DNA of 64,000 nt, from NCBI GenBank assembly GCA_900473685.1, contig UCNE01000025.1, positions 28,806 to 92,805 of the forward strand, read 5' to 3'. A program made the position numbers and the translations under genes. The stretch comes from Hyphomicrobiales bacterium (GTDB lineage Bacteria > Pseudomonadota > Alphaproteobacteria > Rhizobiales > Rhizobiaceae). Positions 1 to 8,943 of this stretch are shown piece by piece. The notes under the pieces were generated by a model. The model did no database searches and was not told the origin of the DNA. It saw only the letters and a list, made by a program, of their open reading frames with translations. The number at the start of each line of letters is the position of its first letter. The stretch's first letter is position 1.

Positions 1-1150
1 CGATGATCGTGTATTGCCGCCCGGTATCGGGATGAATACCGCCGATGAAGGTGCCGGCGATCGAGGAGAAATGTCCCGCCGGCAATTTTTCCGGCATGTG
101 TGGCGCGAGGCAACGCCAGACGAGATCATATCCGCGAATGCCGATCTCATAATAGAAGCCGACGGCTGCCGGTTCTTTTGCGTGAAAGCATGATCCCTCG
201 CGCGTCAAAACCTTGAGCGGCCGGAAGGAGCCTTCGTTGGCTGGCGAGGTTGGGTCGGTCAGCGCCTTGAAGATCACCTGCATGCTGACGAACGTGTCGT
301 CATAGCCCGCGTTCGAAGGGCCGGCGTCCTGGTCCGGATTGTCGCGCAGATCGATGACGAATTCCGTATCCGAGATCGTCACCTTGACATTGAACATGCG
401 CCCGTCGTCCTGCTCCTCCGTCAGTTCGAAGGTGCCGTGCGGCAGCTTGGCGAGCTCGGCCAGTGCAATTTTCTCACCGTGGTCCATGAAGCTTGCCATC
501 GCCGCTTCGAAGGTCGCGACGGTGTATTTCCCCGCCAGTTCCGCGAGGCGCTTCGCCCCGATGCGGACGGAGGCAATGGCGGCCCAGAGGTCGCCTTCAA
601 GGAAGTCCGGCATGCGCGAGTTGACGGTGATGATATCGAAGATGCCGGGGATTGCCTCGCCCTTCGAGATCATCTTGATGGCGGGAAGACGCAGTCCCTC
701 CTGGAAGATTTCCGTCGCATCCGCCGAGAGCGACCCTGGAGACTTGCCACCCACGTCGGAGTTATGGGCGATGTTGGCTGTCCATGCGATTAGCCGTTCG
801 CCAACGAAGACGGGCATGCAGACAACGAGGTCGTTCAGGTGTGTTACGCCGCCGTAGTATGGGTCATTGGTGATGAAGACGTCGCCGGGGTGGATGTCGC
901 CACGCTTCGCGAACTTTTGCAGAAGCACCTTCACCGACTTGTCGAGCACACCGATGAAGCCGGGAATGCCGGCGCCGGAAGAGGCGAGGCGGCCGTTGGC
1001 GTCGGTGATGCCCGTGCCCATGTCGAGCACTTCGTAGATGATCGAGCTCATCGCCGTCTTGCGCATCGCCGCGAACATTTCGTCGGCGGTCGCCTGCAGC
1101 GAATTCTGGATAATTTCCAGCGTGATCGGGTCGTGGGAAACTGTTGTCAT
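1..1150 (-). CDS. hyuB: hydantoinase/oxoprolinase subunit B, 3' end outside window
   Basis: Reading leftward from the ATG at 1150 gives an open frame of at least 383 codons that leaves the window. It begins MTTVSHDPITLEIIQNSL and carries the HyuB signatures VFITNDPYYGGVTHLNDL and NAGYDDTF. Family members (N-methylhydantoinase B, 5-oxoprolinase or acetone carboxylase subunit) pair with HyuA for ATP-dependent opening of cyclic amides or carboxylation. A GAGGAGTG Shine-Dalgarno precedes the start, 12 bp after the hyuA stop, so the two are surely cotranscribed. The full protein is usually about 520-580 aa, so roughly a third is missing. The exact substrate cannot be read from sequence; the peptide-type importer upstream suggests a hydantoin, oxoproline or similar cyclic amide. 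Confidence 0.93.
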   Translation of the reverse strand, partial: MTTVSHDPITLEIIQNSLQATADEMFAAMRKTAMSSIIYEVLDMGTGITDANGRLASSGAGIPGFIGVLDKSVKVLLQKFAKRGDIHPGDVFITNDPYYGGVTHLNDLVVCMPVFVGERLIAWTANIAHNSDVGGKSPGSLSADATEIFQEGLRLPAIKMISKGEAIPGIFDIITVNSRMPDFLEGDLWAAIASVRIGAKRLAELAGKYTVATFEAAMASFMDHGEKIALAELAKLPHGTFELTEEQDDGRMFNVKVTISDTEFVIDLRDNPDQDAGPSNAGYDDTFVSMQVIFKALTDPTSPANEGSFRPLKVLTREGSCFHAKEPAAVGFYYEIGIRGYDLVWRCLAPHMPEKLPAGHFSSIAGTFIGGIHPDTGRQYTII

Positions 1151-1162
1151 ATCCCGCACTCC

Positions 1163-3235
1163 TCAGGCTTTGAGATGGATGTGAATATTGCCGAAGCCAT
1201 CGACCTCGACACGATTGTCCGGATGGATGACGATCGTCGTGCCGGGATCCTCGATGATCGCCGGCCCGCTGAAGGCCATGCCGGGCTCCAGCTTCTCGCC
1301 GTCGTAGATCGTGGCAGGGTGGACACCCTCCAGCGCATAGTCGACCTTTCGTTCGCCCTTCCTTGCAGCAGAGGCTGGTGTCACCGACAGCGGCTTTTCC
1401 TGCATCTTCAACTTACCGACCTCGGCCGAGGCGACGAGATGGATACCGACCAGTTCAACGGGCGCATCAAGGCGATAGGTGTATTCCCGCTCATAGGTCT
1501 CATGGAAGGCGGTCTCGATTGCTGCGAGGCTGTCACCGCTGATCGCGCCCTCGACCAGAACCTCTGTCGTGTGCTCCTGGTTCTGGTAGCGGAACTTGCC
1601 GTAGCGCAGGAATGTGACCTTCGCCCCGTCCACGCCTTCCACGCCGAATTGCTGCAGAGCCAGCGCTTCGGTTTCGGCAAACAGATCCTCGATTGCCGAT
1701 GCGGCACCGGGCTTGAGTTCGGCGAGCTTGGTGACAAAATAGTCGCGCCGGAGATCAGACATCATCATGCCCCAGGCCGAAAACACTGCGGCACCGGCGG
1801 GGATGACCACCTTCTTGACGCCAAGTTCGGCACCGAGGGCCGCCGCGTGCATCGCGCCACCGCCACCGAAGGCGACAAGCGTGAAGTCGCGCGGGTCGAA
1901 GCCGCGGTTGAGTGAGACAAGCTTCAGCGCATTGACCATGTTGTTATTGGCGATGCGGATGATGCCGCGTGCCACGTCATCGGCGGAACCACCGAGCTTG
2001 CCGCCGACATCCGAAAGCGCCTTCTCCGTCGCCGCCATGTCGGCGACAACAGCACCGCCGCAAAAATAGTCGCGATTGATGCGGCCGAGCCAGAGATTGG
2101 CATCGGTCGTGGTCGCGTTGGTGCCGCCACGGCCATAAGCTGCCGGGCCGGGCATGGCACCGGCTGACTTTGGACCGACATGCAGCTTGCCGAAATCATC
2201 AACCCAGGCGATGGAACCGCCGCCATTGCCGATCTCGACGAGATCGACCACCGGCACCATGATCGGGTAACCGGCAGACGTGCGGTCGCGCTCGATCCAG
2301 TAGTCCGTCATGATGCGGACCTGGCCGTTCTCGATCAGCGAGCATTTTGCCGTGGTGCCGCCGATATCGAGCGCGAGGACGTTCGGTTCGCCGATCAGCT
2401 TGCCGAGTTCGGCCGCACCCCAGAAACCGGAGGCAGGCCCGGATTCGACCATAGTGATCGGGATCTTTTTCACCGATTCCAGCGAGTCCACACCACAGTT
2501 CGACTGCATGACGAAGAGGTTGCCGTCAAAACCCTTGTTGGAAAGCCCTTCATTCAGCCGGGTGAGATAGCGCTCAGCCGTCGGCTGGACGTAAGCCGAC
2601 ATCACGGTCGTATTGGTGCGCTCGTATTCACGCCATTCGCGTGTGATCTGATGCGACGCCACAGTGGCGATTTCCGGCCACAGGCGCTTGATCTCGGCGA
2701 TCGTTGCCTGCTCGTGGCTGGTATTGGCGTAGGAATGCAGAAAGCAGACGGCAATCGCTTCCACGCCATCTGCGCGGAAGTCCCTGAGGATTTCCGGCAG
2801 CCCGGAAAGATCGATCGGCTTCATTTCCTGGCCGTGATAATCGAAACGGCCGGGCAGCTCGCGGCGCAGATAACGAGGCACGAACGGCTTTGGTTTTTCA
2901 TAGTGCAGATTGAAGAAATCAGGCCGGTTACCACGGGCGATTTCCAGTGAATCGCGAAAGCCTTCCGTGATGATCAAGCCGACCTTGACGCCCTTGCGCT
3001 CGGTCAGCGCGTTGATGACGACGGTGGTGCCATGAGCGAGGAAGTCGACCGTCTTTGGGTCGACATGGCCCTTTTCCAGGACATTCAGCACGCCCTGTTC
3101 GAAATTCGGCGGAGTCGTGTCCGACTTTGCAGTGGTGATCTTCGATTCACCGGTCGCATGATCGGTCTCGAAGCATACGAGATCGGTGAACGTGCCGCCG
3201 ACATCGGTGGCGACGCGAATGGTCTTCTGGTTCAT
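1163..3235 (-). CDS. hyuA: hydantoinase/oxoprolinase subunit A
   Basis: This 690-aa protein has the usual HyuA length. The N-terminal domain carries VATDVGGTFTDLVCF (about residues 8-22). The central ATPase-like domain has LALDIGGTTAKCSL (about residue 288) and later the glycine-rich VAFGGGGAMHAAALGAELGV. Family members are the ATP-binding half of N-methylhydantoinase, 5-oxoprolinase and acetone carboxylase complexes in the cytoplasm. Its ATG overlaps the stop of the GAF gene upstream (ATGA), and hyuB follows after 12 bp. Substrate is inferred only: acetone carboxylase is less likely because no gamma subunit is visible and the importer is of peptide type. Confidence 0.94.
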   Translation of the reverse strand: MNQKTIRVATDVGGTFTDLVCFETDHATGESKITTAKSDTTPPNFEQGVLNVLEKGHVDPKTVDFLAHGTTVVINALTERKGVKVGLIITEGFRDSLEIARGNRPDFFNLHYEKPKPFVPRYLRRELPGRFDYHGQEMKPIDLSGLPEILRDFRADGVEAIAVCFLHSYANTSHEQATIAEIKRLWPEIATVASHQITREWREYERTNTTVMSAYVQPTAERYLTRLNEGLSNKGFDGNLFVMQSNCGVDSLESVKKIPITMVESGPASGFWGAAELGKLIGEPNVLALDIGGTTAKCSLIENGQVRIMTDYWIERDRTSAGYPIMVPVVDLVEIGNGGGSIAWVDDFGKLHVGPKSAGAMPGPAAYGRGGTNATTTDANLWLGRINRDYFCGGAVVADMAATEKALSDVGGKLGGSADDVARGIIRIANNNMVNALKLVSLNRGFDPRDFTLVAFGGGGAMHAAALGAELGVKKVVIPAGAAVFSAWGMMMSDLRRDYFVTKLAELKPGAASAIEDLFAETEALALQQFGVEGVDGAKVTFLRYGKFRYQNQEHTTEVLVEGAISGDSLAAIETAFHETYEREYTYRLDAPVELVGIHLVASAEVGKLKMQEKPLSVTPASAARKGERKVDYALEGVHPATIYDGEKLEPGMAFSGPAIIEDPGTTIVIHPDNRVEVDGFGNIHIHLKA

Positions 3236-3738
3236 CGGTTTTCCTCCCTCTTCTGCTGGGCGTGCAGCAGCATGCAGACTGCGCCTGGCAGCTTGAGCGC
3301 CTCGGCAGCACGGATGCGATCTTCGGTGTAGTAGTCCCTGTCATGCAGGCAGTTCAGCGTGCCGATGACCTCACCATCGACGATGATCGGTACGTTGATG
3401 ACAGACTGGCAGCCGAGCGAGAGGATCAGCTCGTGGTCGTCAAAGACCTTGGCAATGTCCTCGATCGTATTGGCAACGAATGTTGCCTTGCGGTTCAGTG
3501 TGATTTCCGACCACTCGGTCTCATTATAGGGTTTGGTGCCCGAGACCGGGTAGACATCCGGCATGCTGGAATAGATGCGCTCGGACAGCTTGTCGGTCGT
3601 ATCGGAGGTCATAATGGTGAAGAGCTTGACGCCGACGACGTCTTTCACCAGCTGTTCCAGCGCCGCATAGGCCTTGCCCGGCTGGCCGCCAGCGGCAGCA
3701 ACAGCTTCGACGAAGGCGGTATAATCAGGCATTTCCAT
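3232..3738 (-). CDS. GAF-domain protein of the hydantoinase operon
   Basis: About 168 aa from ATG 3738 (MEMPDYTAF); a second ATG at 3732 is possible. The frame is open further upstream, but only across the end of the ATPase gene in a shadow frame. Nearly the whole protein is one GAF-like fold, with the hydrophobic core SLGCQSVINVPIIVDGEVIG followed by LNCLHDRDYYTED. There is no kinase, cyclase or HTH domain, so it probably acts alone as a small-molecule sensor or as an accessory to the hydantoinase. It overlaps the genes on both sides, so it is translationally coupled to the importer and HyuA. Function beyond the domain is unknown. Confidence 0.85.
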   Translation of the reverse strand: MEMPDYTAFVEAVAAAGGQPGKAYAALEQLVKDVVGVKLFTIMTSDTTDKLSERIYSSMPDVYPVSGTKPYNETEWSEITLNRKATFVANTIEDIAKVFDDHELILSLGCQSVINVPIIVDGEVIGTLNCLHDRDYYTEDRIRAAEALKLPGAVCMLLHAQQKREENR

Positions 3739-4537
3739 TCTCTTGCTCCATGATGTTGTCCTTGAGCGCCGCTTCCTGTGCGCTGACGACGGGAACGGCG
3801 CCGATGAGCCGGCGCGTGTAGGGATTTTCGGGCCGCGTGAAGATCGCTTTGGTTGTGGCCAGTTCGATGAGCCGGCCCTTTTCGAAAACGGCGACGCGAT
3901 CGGCGATATTGCGAACAACCGAGAGATCGTGGGTGATGAAAACGTAGGTCAGCCCGCGGGCCTCCTTCAAAGACTTCAAAAGTCTCAGGACACGGGCCTG
4001 AACCAGTACGTCCAGCGCCGAGGTTGGCTCGTCGAGCACGACAAGTTCCGACTGGCAGGCCAGTGCCCGCGCGATGGCCACGCGCTGCCGCTGGCCGCCG
4101 GACAACGATGCCGGCAAGCGCGTGCGGAATTCGGCGGGCAGGCCGACCTCTTCCAGGAGTTCCCCGGTACGCTGATCCCGCTCCGTCCGGTCACCGATTG
4201 CATGCACGTCGAGCGCAAGCCGCAACGAGGCACCAATCGACCGGCGCGGATTGAGCGAGGAGAGTGGATTTTGTTGCACCAGCTGGATGGCGCGGCGAAG
4301 CTCCTGCGTCCGCTTGGCCGGCAGTGCCTCGTCCTTGAAGACCAGGTCGCCGTCCGTCGGCCCGTAGATGCCGAGAATGATGTTGGCAATGGTCGATTTT
4401 CCGGAGCCGGATTCGCCGACGATGGCCAGGCATTCCCCGCGTTCAACCTCGAAGGAAACGTCTTCGAGAGCCTGCACGGTGCGGCCATTGACCTCGAAAC
4501 GCTTGGAGACATTTTTGACGGAAAGAAGCGTGCTCAT
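3725..4537 (-). CDS. peptide/opine-type ABC importer ATPase, DppF-like
   Basis: This 270-aa ATPase has Walker A GESGSGKST, signature [15 protein letters not shown], Walker B LVVLDEPTSALD and the H-loop THDLSVV. It matches the OppF/DppF subfamily. The C-terminal ENPYTRRLIGAVP is the stretch found in peptide importers before the iron-sulfur region; the protein ends soon after and lacks the Cys cluster of longer members. It overlaps the DppD-like gene upstream by 4 bp and the GAF gene downstream by 14 bp. Together with the DppD-like subunit it should power uptake of the substrate handled by HyuA/HyuB. Confidence 0.93.
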   Translation of the reverse strand: MSTLLSVKNVSKRFEVNGRTVQALEDVSFEVERGECLAIVGESGSGKSTIANIILGIYGPTDGDLVFKDEALPAKRTQELRRAIQLVQQNPLSSLNPRRSIGASLRLALDVHAIGDRTERDQRTGELLEEVGLPAEFRTRLPASLSGGQRQRVAIARALACQSELVVLDEPTSALDVLVQARVLRLLKSLKEARGLTYVFITHDLSVVRNIADRVAVFEKGRLIELATTKAIFTRPENPYTRRLIGAVPVVSAQEAALKDNIMEQENGNA

Positions 4538-5430
4538 TTGAGGAGTTCCTTCTCGCTATAGCCTTGATGCGCAAAGAGCGGCGCCAGAAACTGCGCCGGA
4601 TCGTCCTCGATGTCGGGAATGCCGCCACCGGTAATGCGCGGCACGGCAGACAGCAGCGCGCGGGTATAAGGGTGCTGCGGATTGTCGAAGAGACCGGCAG
4701 TCGGCCCCTGCTCGACGATATTGCCCTTGTAGATGACGTAAACGCGGTCGGCGAACTCACGCACCACGCCGAGATTGTGCGAGATGAAAAGCACCGACGT
4801 TTGGTGTTTCTCGACAAGCTCGGACATCAGCCGGAGCGTCTGCGCCTGGACGGTCACGTCGAGCGCCGTGCCAGGCTCGTCGGCAAGCAGCAGTGCCGGA
4901 TTGTTGGCAAGCGCCATGGCGATCATCACACGCTGGTTCATGCCGCCGGAAAGCTGGAAGGCATAGGATTCCAGCACGCGCTCCGGCTCGTTGATGGCAA
5001 CGTCGGCGAGGGCGGCAATCGCCTTCCGGCGAGCCGTTTCGGTATCGATGCCAGGCTCAGCCCGTTGCAACACCTCGCGAAAGAGCGTGAAGATCGGGTA
5101 GACCGGGTTCAGCGACGACGTCGGATCCTGAAAGATCATCGACATCGACATCGCCGTACCGCGCAACGCGTGGCGTGATGCGGGTTTCAGCGTTTCGAGA
5201 TTGATACCCTCGAATTCCACCGTGCCGGAGATGCGGGCACTTTTCAGTTGTTGCAGCATGCCAAGCACGATGCGCGCCGTTACCGATTTGCCCGAACCAG
5301 ACTCGCCGACCAGCGCGACGCGCTCGCCCTTGCGGATGTGCAGCGAGATGCCGTGCAGCACGTCGATCGTACCTGACCAGGTCTTGAAGCCGAGACGGAG
5401 ATCGTCAATCCTGAGCGTTGGGTTCGTCAT
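4534..5430 (-). CDS. peptide/opine-type ABC importer ATPase, DppD-like
   Basis: The ATG at 5430 (MTNPTLRIDDLRLGF) gives 298 aa; further upstream the frame only shadows the permease gene. Walker A GESGSGKSVTARIVLG, signature LSGGMNQRVMIAMAL and Walker B LLLADEPGTALDV are present. The signature has Asn where most OppD/DppD proteins have Arg (GGMRQR). The OppD/DppD tail HPYTRALLSAVPRI is visible. The gene overlaps the DppC-like permease gene by 4 bp and the second ATPase by 4 bp, so the five importer genes form one transcription unit. Confidence 0.93.
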   Translation of the reverse strand: MTNPTLRIDDLRLGFKTWSGTIDVLHGISLHIRKGERVALVGESGSGKSVTARIVLGMLQQLKSARISGTVEFEGINLETLKPASRHALRGTAMSMSMIFQDPTSSLNPVYPIFTLFREVLQRAEPGIDTETARRKAIAALADVAINEPERVLESYAFQLSGGMNQRVMIAMALANNPALLLADEPGTALDVTVQAQTLRLMSELVEKHQTSVLFISHNLGVVREFADRVYVIYKGNIVEQGPTAGLFDNPQHPYTRALLSAVPRITGGGIPDIEDDPAQFLAPLFAHQGYSEKELLK

Positions 5431-6260
5431 TGATCCACTCCGAGGATTTCGCGCAGCGCATCGCCGATCAGGTTGAAGCCAAAGACGGCGATCAGGATGG
5501 CAAGGCCCGGGAACACGGTGAGCCACCAGCTGTCCGGCAGGTATTTCGCACCTTCTGCTACCATCGAACCAAGGTCCGGTGTCGGCGGTTGCACGCCAAG
5601 ACCGAGAAAGGACAGCGAGGAGGCGATGAGGATGACGAAGCCGAAATCAAGCGTCATCTTGGTGATGATCGAGGGCACGCAGTTCGGCAGGATTTCGCGG
5701 AACATGATGTGCAGCTTCGAAGCGCCGATCACTTCGGCGGCCAGCACATAACCCTCTTCCTTTTCCGAACGGGCAATGTTGTAGACGAGCCGGGTATACC
5801 AGGGCCACCACATGGCGGTGACCGCGATCATGCCGTTGGTCAATGTCGGCTGCAGCAGCCCCATGATCGACATGGCGAGCACCAGCGGCGGGATCGACAG
5901 GAAGACGTCGGTCAGCCGCATCAACAGATACTCCGTCCAACCGCCAAGATAACCCGCCGCAAGACCGATAGCGACGCCGATCGGGACCGCGATGGCAAGC
6001 ACGACGATGCCGAGGATCAGCGAGATACGGTAGGCATAGACGACACGGGTGAAAAGGTCGCGGCCGACGAGATCGGTCCCGAAAATGTTCGGCCAGTGCG
6101 GCGGCTGGTTGAAATTGGCGAAATCCACAACGGCGCCGACATGCGCGGGGAAGGGCGTGATGACATCCGCGAACAGAGCCGAGAGCACCACGATACCGAC
6201 GAGGATCAGACCGATCAGCGACAGAGGATTACGGGTGAGAATGACGAGGGTTTTCTTCAT
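5427..6260 (-). CDS. peptide-type ABC importer permease, DppC-like
   Basis: A 277-aa inner-membrane permease with an N-terminal TM helix (LSLIGLILVGIVVLSALF), then five more helices. The loop IFGTDLVGRDLFTRVVYAYR is diagnostic of DppC/OppC proteins. The cytoplasmic EAA loop is EVIGASKLHIMFREILPNC. It ends FGFNLIGDALREILGVDQ as the family usually does. It overlaps the DppB-like gene by 4 bp and the first ATPase gene by 4 bp. It forms the translocation pore with the DppB-like protein. Confidence 0.94.
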   Translation of the reverse strand: MKKTLVILTRNPLSLIGLILVGIVVLSALFADVITPFPAHVGAVVDFANFNQPPHWPNIFGTDLVGRDLFTRVVYAYRISLILGIVVLAIAVPIGVAIGLAAGYLGGWTEYLLMRLTDVFLSIPPLVLAMSIMGLLQPTLTNGMIAVTAMWWPWYTRLVYNIARSEKEEGYVLAAEVIGASKLHIMFREILPNCVPSIITKMTLDFGFVILIASSLSFLGLGVQPPTPDLGSMVAEGAKYLPDSWWLTVFPGLAILIAVFGFNLIGDALREILGVDQ

Positions 6261-7282
6261 GATGCCCTCTGCGAAAGCCGGATGCGGGGGTTGATGATCG
6301 ACACCAGGATGTCGACGATGATGTTGACGATCAGGAACATGGCCGAAATGATCAGGACGGTTCCGACGATGGCGTTGAGATCCTTGCGCAGAATCACGGC
6401 GACGCCATAGCGCGACAGGCCCGGCCAGGCGTAGACAGCCTCCACCAGGAAGGCACTGCCAAGCATGGCGGCGAAATCGAGGCCGATGATGGTCAGCGAG
6501 GGGATCAGCGACGGCCGGAAGGCATAACGCCGCGCTATGCGCTTTTCCGGAAAGCCATAAGCCTCGGCCATCTCGATATAGGGGCGCTCATACGTCTCCA
6601 CCATATTGGACCGCACGAGGCGTGCCGCCTGTCCGATGCCGGAAAGCGCCAGTGCGAAGGCGGGCAGGATGAGGTGCCAGACGGCATCGGCAAAGGCGCG
6701 CAGATTGCCGGCAAGAAGCGTATCGATCAGCATGAAGCCGGTCATGCTTGGCACCGTGATACTGTCGGAAAGCCGGCCGGCGATCGGGAAGATCTTCAGG
6801 AAGTAGGAGAAGGCGAGCATCAGCACCACCGCCCAGACGAAGGCAGGGGCCGAGACGCCGAGCATGGTCACCAGCCGGATCGTGTGATCGACCCATGTGC
6901 CGCGACGGCGGGCCGAGAGAATGCCGAGCGGCAGGCCAATCGCCACCATCATCAGGCCGGACACCAGGACCAATTCCAGCGTCGCTGGAAGAAACTGGGC
7001 GATGTCCGTCATCACCGGGCGGTTGGTGTAGAGCGATATGCCGAGATCACCGCGCGCGAGATCGGCAAGGAAATAGCCGTATTGCGTCAAGAAGGAAGCA
7101 TCGAGATGCAGCTTCTCGCGCAGCGCCAGGACGGCCTCGGCGGTGGCATTCGGTCCGAGCGCGATGCGCGCCGGATCGCCGGGAATGACCCGGGCAATGG
7201 CGAAGATCAGCAGCGATACCCCGATCAGCACGATCAAGGAGGTACCCAGCCGCTTCGCAAGGAGGCGGAAGAAAGGTGACAT
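6257..7282 (-). CDS. peptide-type ABC importer permease, DppB-like
   Basis: A 341-aa permease with six predicted TM helices. The DppB signature starts at the N terminus: LLAKRLGTSLIVLIGVSLL, then ARVIPGDPARIALGPNATAE. The EAA loop is EAYGFPEKRIARRYAFRPSL. A perfect hairpin lies in the 60-bp gap before this gene, so its expression relative to the binding protein may be reduced at that point. It pairs with the DppC-like permease. Confidence 0.94.
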   Translation of the reverse strand: MSPFFRLLAKRLGTSLIVLIGVSLLIFAIARVIPGDPARIALGPNATAEAVLALREKLHLDASFLTQYGYFLADLARGDLGISLYTNRPVMTDIAQFLPATLELVLVSGLMMVAIGLPLGILSARRRGTWVDHTIRLVTMLGVSAPAFVWAVVLMLAFSYFLKIFPIAGRLSDSITVPSMTGFMLIDTLLAGNLRAFADAVWHLILPAFALALSGIGQAARLVRSNMVETYERPYIEMAEAYGFPEKRIARRYAFRPSLIPSLTIIGLDFAAMLGSAFLVEAVYAWPGLSRYGVAVILRKDLNAIVGTVLIISAMFLIVNIIVDILVSIINPRIRLSQRAS

Positions 7283-7304
7283 TTCAATGTTCCTATCGAC
7301 GGGA

Positions 7305-7328
7305 CCGGGCTGCGTATCCGCAGCCCGG
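7305..7328 (-). terminator. intercistronic hairpin between binding-protein and permease genes
   Basis: CCGGGCTGCG and CGCAGCCCGG form a perfect 10-bp stem with a 4-nt loop. It sits 14 nt after the stop of the solute-binding-protein gene and before the DppB-like start. No T tract follows on the minus strand, so it is more likely an mRNA 3'-end stabiliser or partial attenuator than a full terminator. Such elements are known to raise binding protein over permease levels in importer operons; that role here is inferred. Confidence 0.7.
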
Positions 7329-7342
7329 AAGTTCGGCCGCGG

Positions 7343-8929
7343 CTACTGTTTCATTTCCATCAGGCGGAAGTTGAAGCCGAACCCGGCAAGCGCGAAGGCC
7401 TTGGCGGGGTCGGAAAGTGCCGGCACGGAAACCTTGTTCGAGGCAGCAAAAACCGCAGTCTGGTCCTGTGCGAAGATCGATGGAGCAAGCGCGATGAGAC
7501 GCTTGTTGGCCGCCTCGTAAACCTTGGCGCGCTCCGCCTCGTCGAGCGTCGTGCGGCCCTTTTCCAAGAGTGCGTCCACTTCGGCATCCTTCAGGTATTC
7601 GGGTGACATCCAGGTTCCGGCTGCACTCGAATGATACATCGAGTAAAGCAATGTATCGGGATCGCCGGACATGGTGTTGACGAAGACCTGGCTGATGTTC
7701 GGCGTGTTCTCCGGCTTGGAGACCTGCTCGGAAAACAGCGCCCAGGGCAGCTTCCGGACCTCCGCCTGAATGCCGATCTCGGCGAAGTTGGCCTGCATCA
7801 GCAGGGCGAAGCGCTCCTCCAGCGGCACTTCACCGATCCAGGTCAGTTCGACCTTCATGTCTTCCGGCTTGTACTTGCACTTGGCGAGATGCTCCTTGGC
7901 CTTCTCGACATCGCGCTTCAGCGGTTCGCCGCCAAGCGCACCGAGCATGCCGACCGGTAGCGCACCGGTCGCGGGGCTGCCCTGAGACACCTGGTCGCTG
8001 ACCGCGACCATCTTCACTCCGGACTCGTAGTCGAAGGCATAGGTGACGGCGAGGCGGCACTCGAGATCGTCGAAGGGCGGCTTCGTCGTGTTCAGCTTGA
8101 TGTAGAACTCGGTCGTGCCCTTTTCAGTCAGCAGTTGCGCACCATCGGCGGCGAGCGATTTCAGCACTTCCGGTGGCAGCCACTGGGAGGAAATCTCATG
8201 TTCGCCCTGCGCAATCAGCGTGCGAACAGTGGCCGCTTCCAGGCCGTACCGCAGGCGCACGGTATCGGGTGCGACCGCTGGGACCTTGAGGAAGTAATCG
8301 GCATTCTTCGCCATGACCGTCTCTTCCTGCGGATTGTGCGAGACAACGGTATAGGCTCCGGTGCCGGCCGTATGTGTGGAGAGATAAGCCTGACCCCAGT
8401 CCTTCATGTCGCCTTCGCCCTCGGCGAGGTTCTGCAGGACAAGCGCCTTGTCGACGATCGGCAACCGGGTCAGCGCCGAGATGAACGGCGCATACACCGT
8501 CTTCAGCGTGAATTTTACCGTCGAGGCATCGATCGCCGCGGCCTTCTCGACATTTTCGAAAAGGTAGGACAGCCCCTGGCCCAGCTTCATCATGCGATCA
8601 AAGGAGAAGACGACATCGTCCGCCGTCAGCGGATGGCCGCTTTGGAATTTGACGTCGGTGCGGAGCTTGAACGTATAGGTCTTGCCATCGGCGCTCTCGA
8701 AGGAGGCGGCGAGGAAGGGATCGTAGCCCGGCTGGCCCTGCTTGGGAATGACGAGCGTGTCGTAGAGGTTGAACATCAAGATGCTATCGGCATAGTCAGA
8801 TGCCTTTGCCGGATCGAGTTCCCCGACGGGCGATTCATCAAGCCGTAGAACGGTTTCGGCATTCGCATGGGCGCAGAAAGCCGTTGCGGCGAGCAGGGCT
8901 GCCGCGATTGTCTTCAGAACGGATGTCAT
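7343..8929 (-). CDS. peptide-type ABC solute-binding protein (SBP_bac_5)
   Basis: This 528-aa protein starts with a Sec signal peptide (TIAAALLAATAFCAHANAE, cleavage near residue 25). The mature part opens LRLDESPVGELDPAKASDY, the usual start of family 5 binding proteins, and continues with LMFNLYDTLV and YTFKLRTDVKFQSGHPLTAD. It is periplasmic and delivers a peptide, opine or cyclic-amide-like ligand to the importer. It is the first structural gene after the XRE-cupin regulator, 14 bp downstream of it. The true ligand cannot be read from sequence; the HyuA/HyuB genes downstream are the best clue. Confidence 0.93.
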   Translation of the reverse strand: MTSVLKTIAAALLAATAFCAHANAETVLRLDESPVGELDPAKASDYADSILMFNLYDTLVIPKQGQPGYDPFLAASFESADGKTYTFKLRTDVKFQSGHPLTADDVVFSFDRMMKLGQGLSYLFENVEKAAAIDASTVKFTLKTVYAPFISALTRLPIVDKALVLQNLAEGEGDMKDWGQAYLSTHTAGTGAYTVVSHNPQEETVMAKNADYFLKVPAVAPDTVRLRYGLEAATVRTLIAQGEHEISSQWLPPEVLKSLAADGAQLLTEKGTTEFYIKLNTTKPPFDDLECRLAVTYAFDYESGVKMVAVSDQVSQGSPATGALPVGMLGALGGEPLKRDVEKAKEHLAKCKYKPEDMKVELTWIGEVPLEERFALLMQANFAEIGIQAEVRKLPWALFSEQVSKPENTPNISQVFVNTMSGDPDTLLYSMYHSSAAGTWMSPEYLKDAEVDALLEKGRTTLDEAERAKVYEAANKRLIALAPSIFAQDQTAVFAASNKVSVPALSDPAKAFALAGFGFNFRLMEMKQ

Positions 8930-8943
8930 TGCTGTTCCCTTTT

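Noticed and set aside
839..1915. Long plus-strand frame opposite hyuB/hyuA
   Set aside because: It crosses two well-conserved minus-strand genes and its translation has no domain; long antisense frames are common in high-GC DNA.
1163..3235. Acetone carboxylase as the identity of HyuA/HyuB
   Set aside because: No gamma subunit or sigma-54 activator is visible, and the operon has a peptide-type importer, which fits cyclic amides better.
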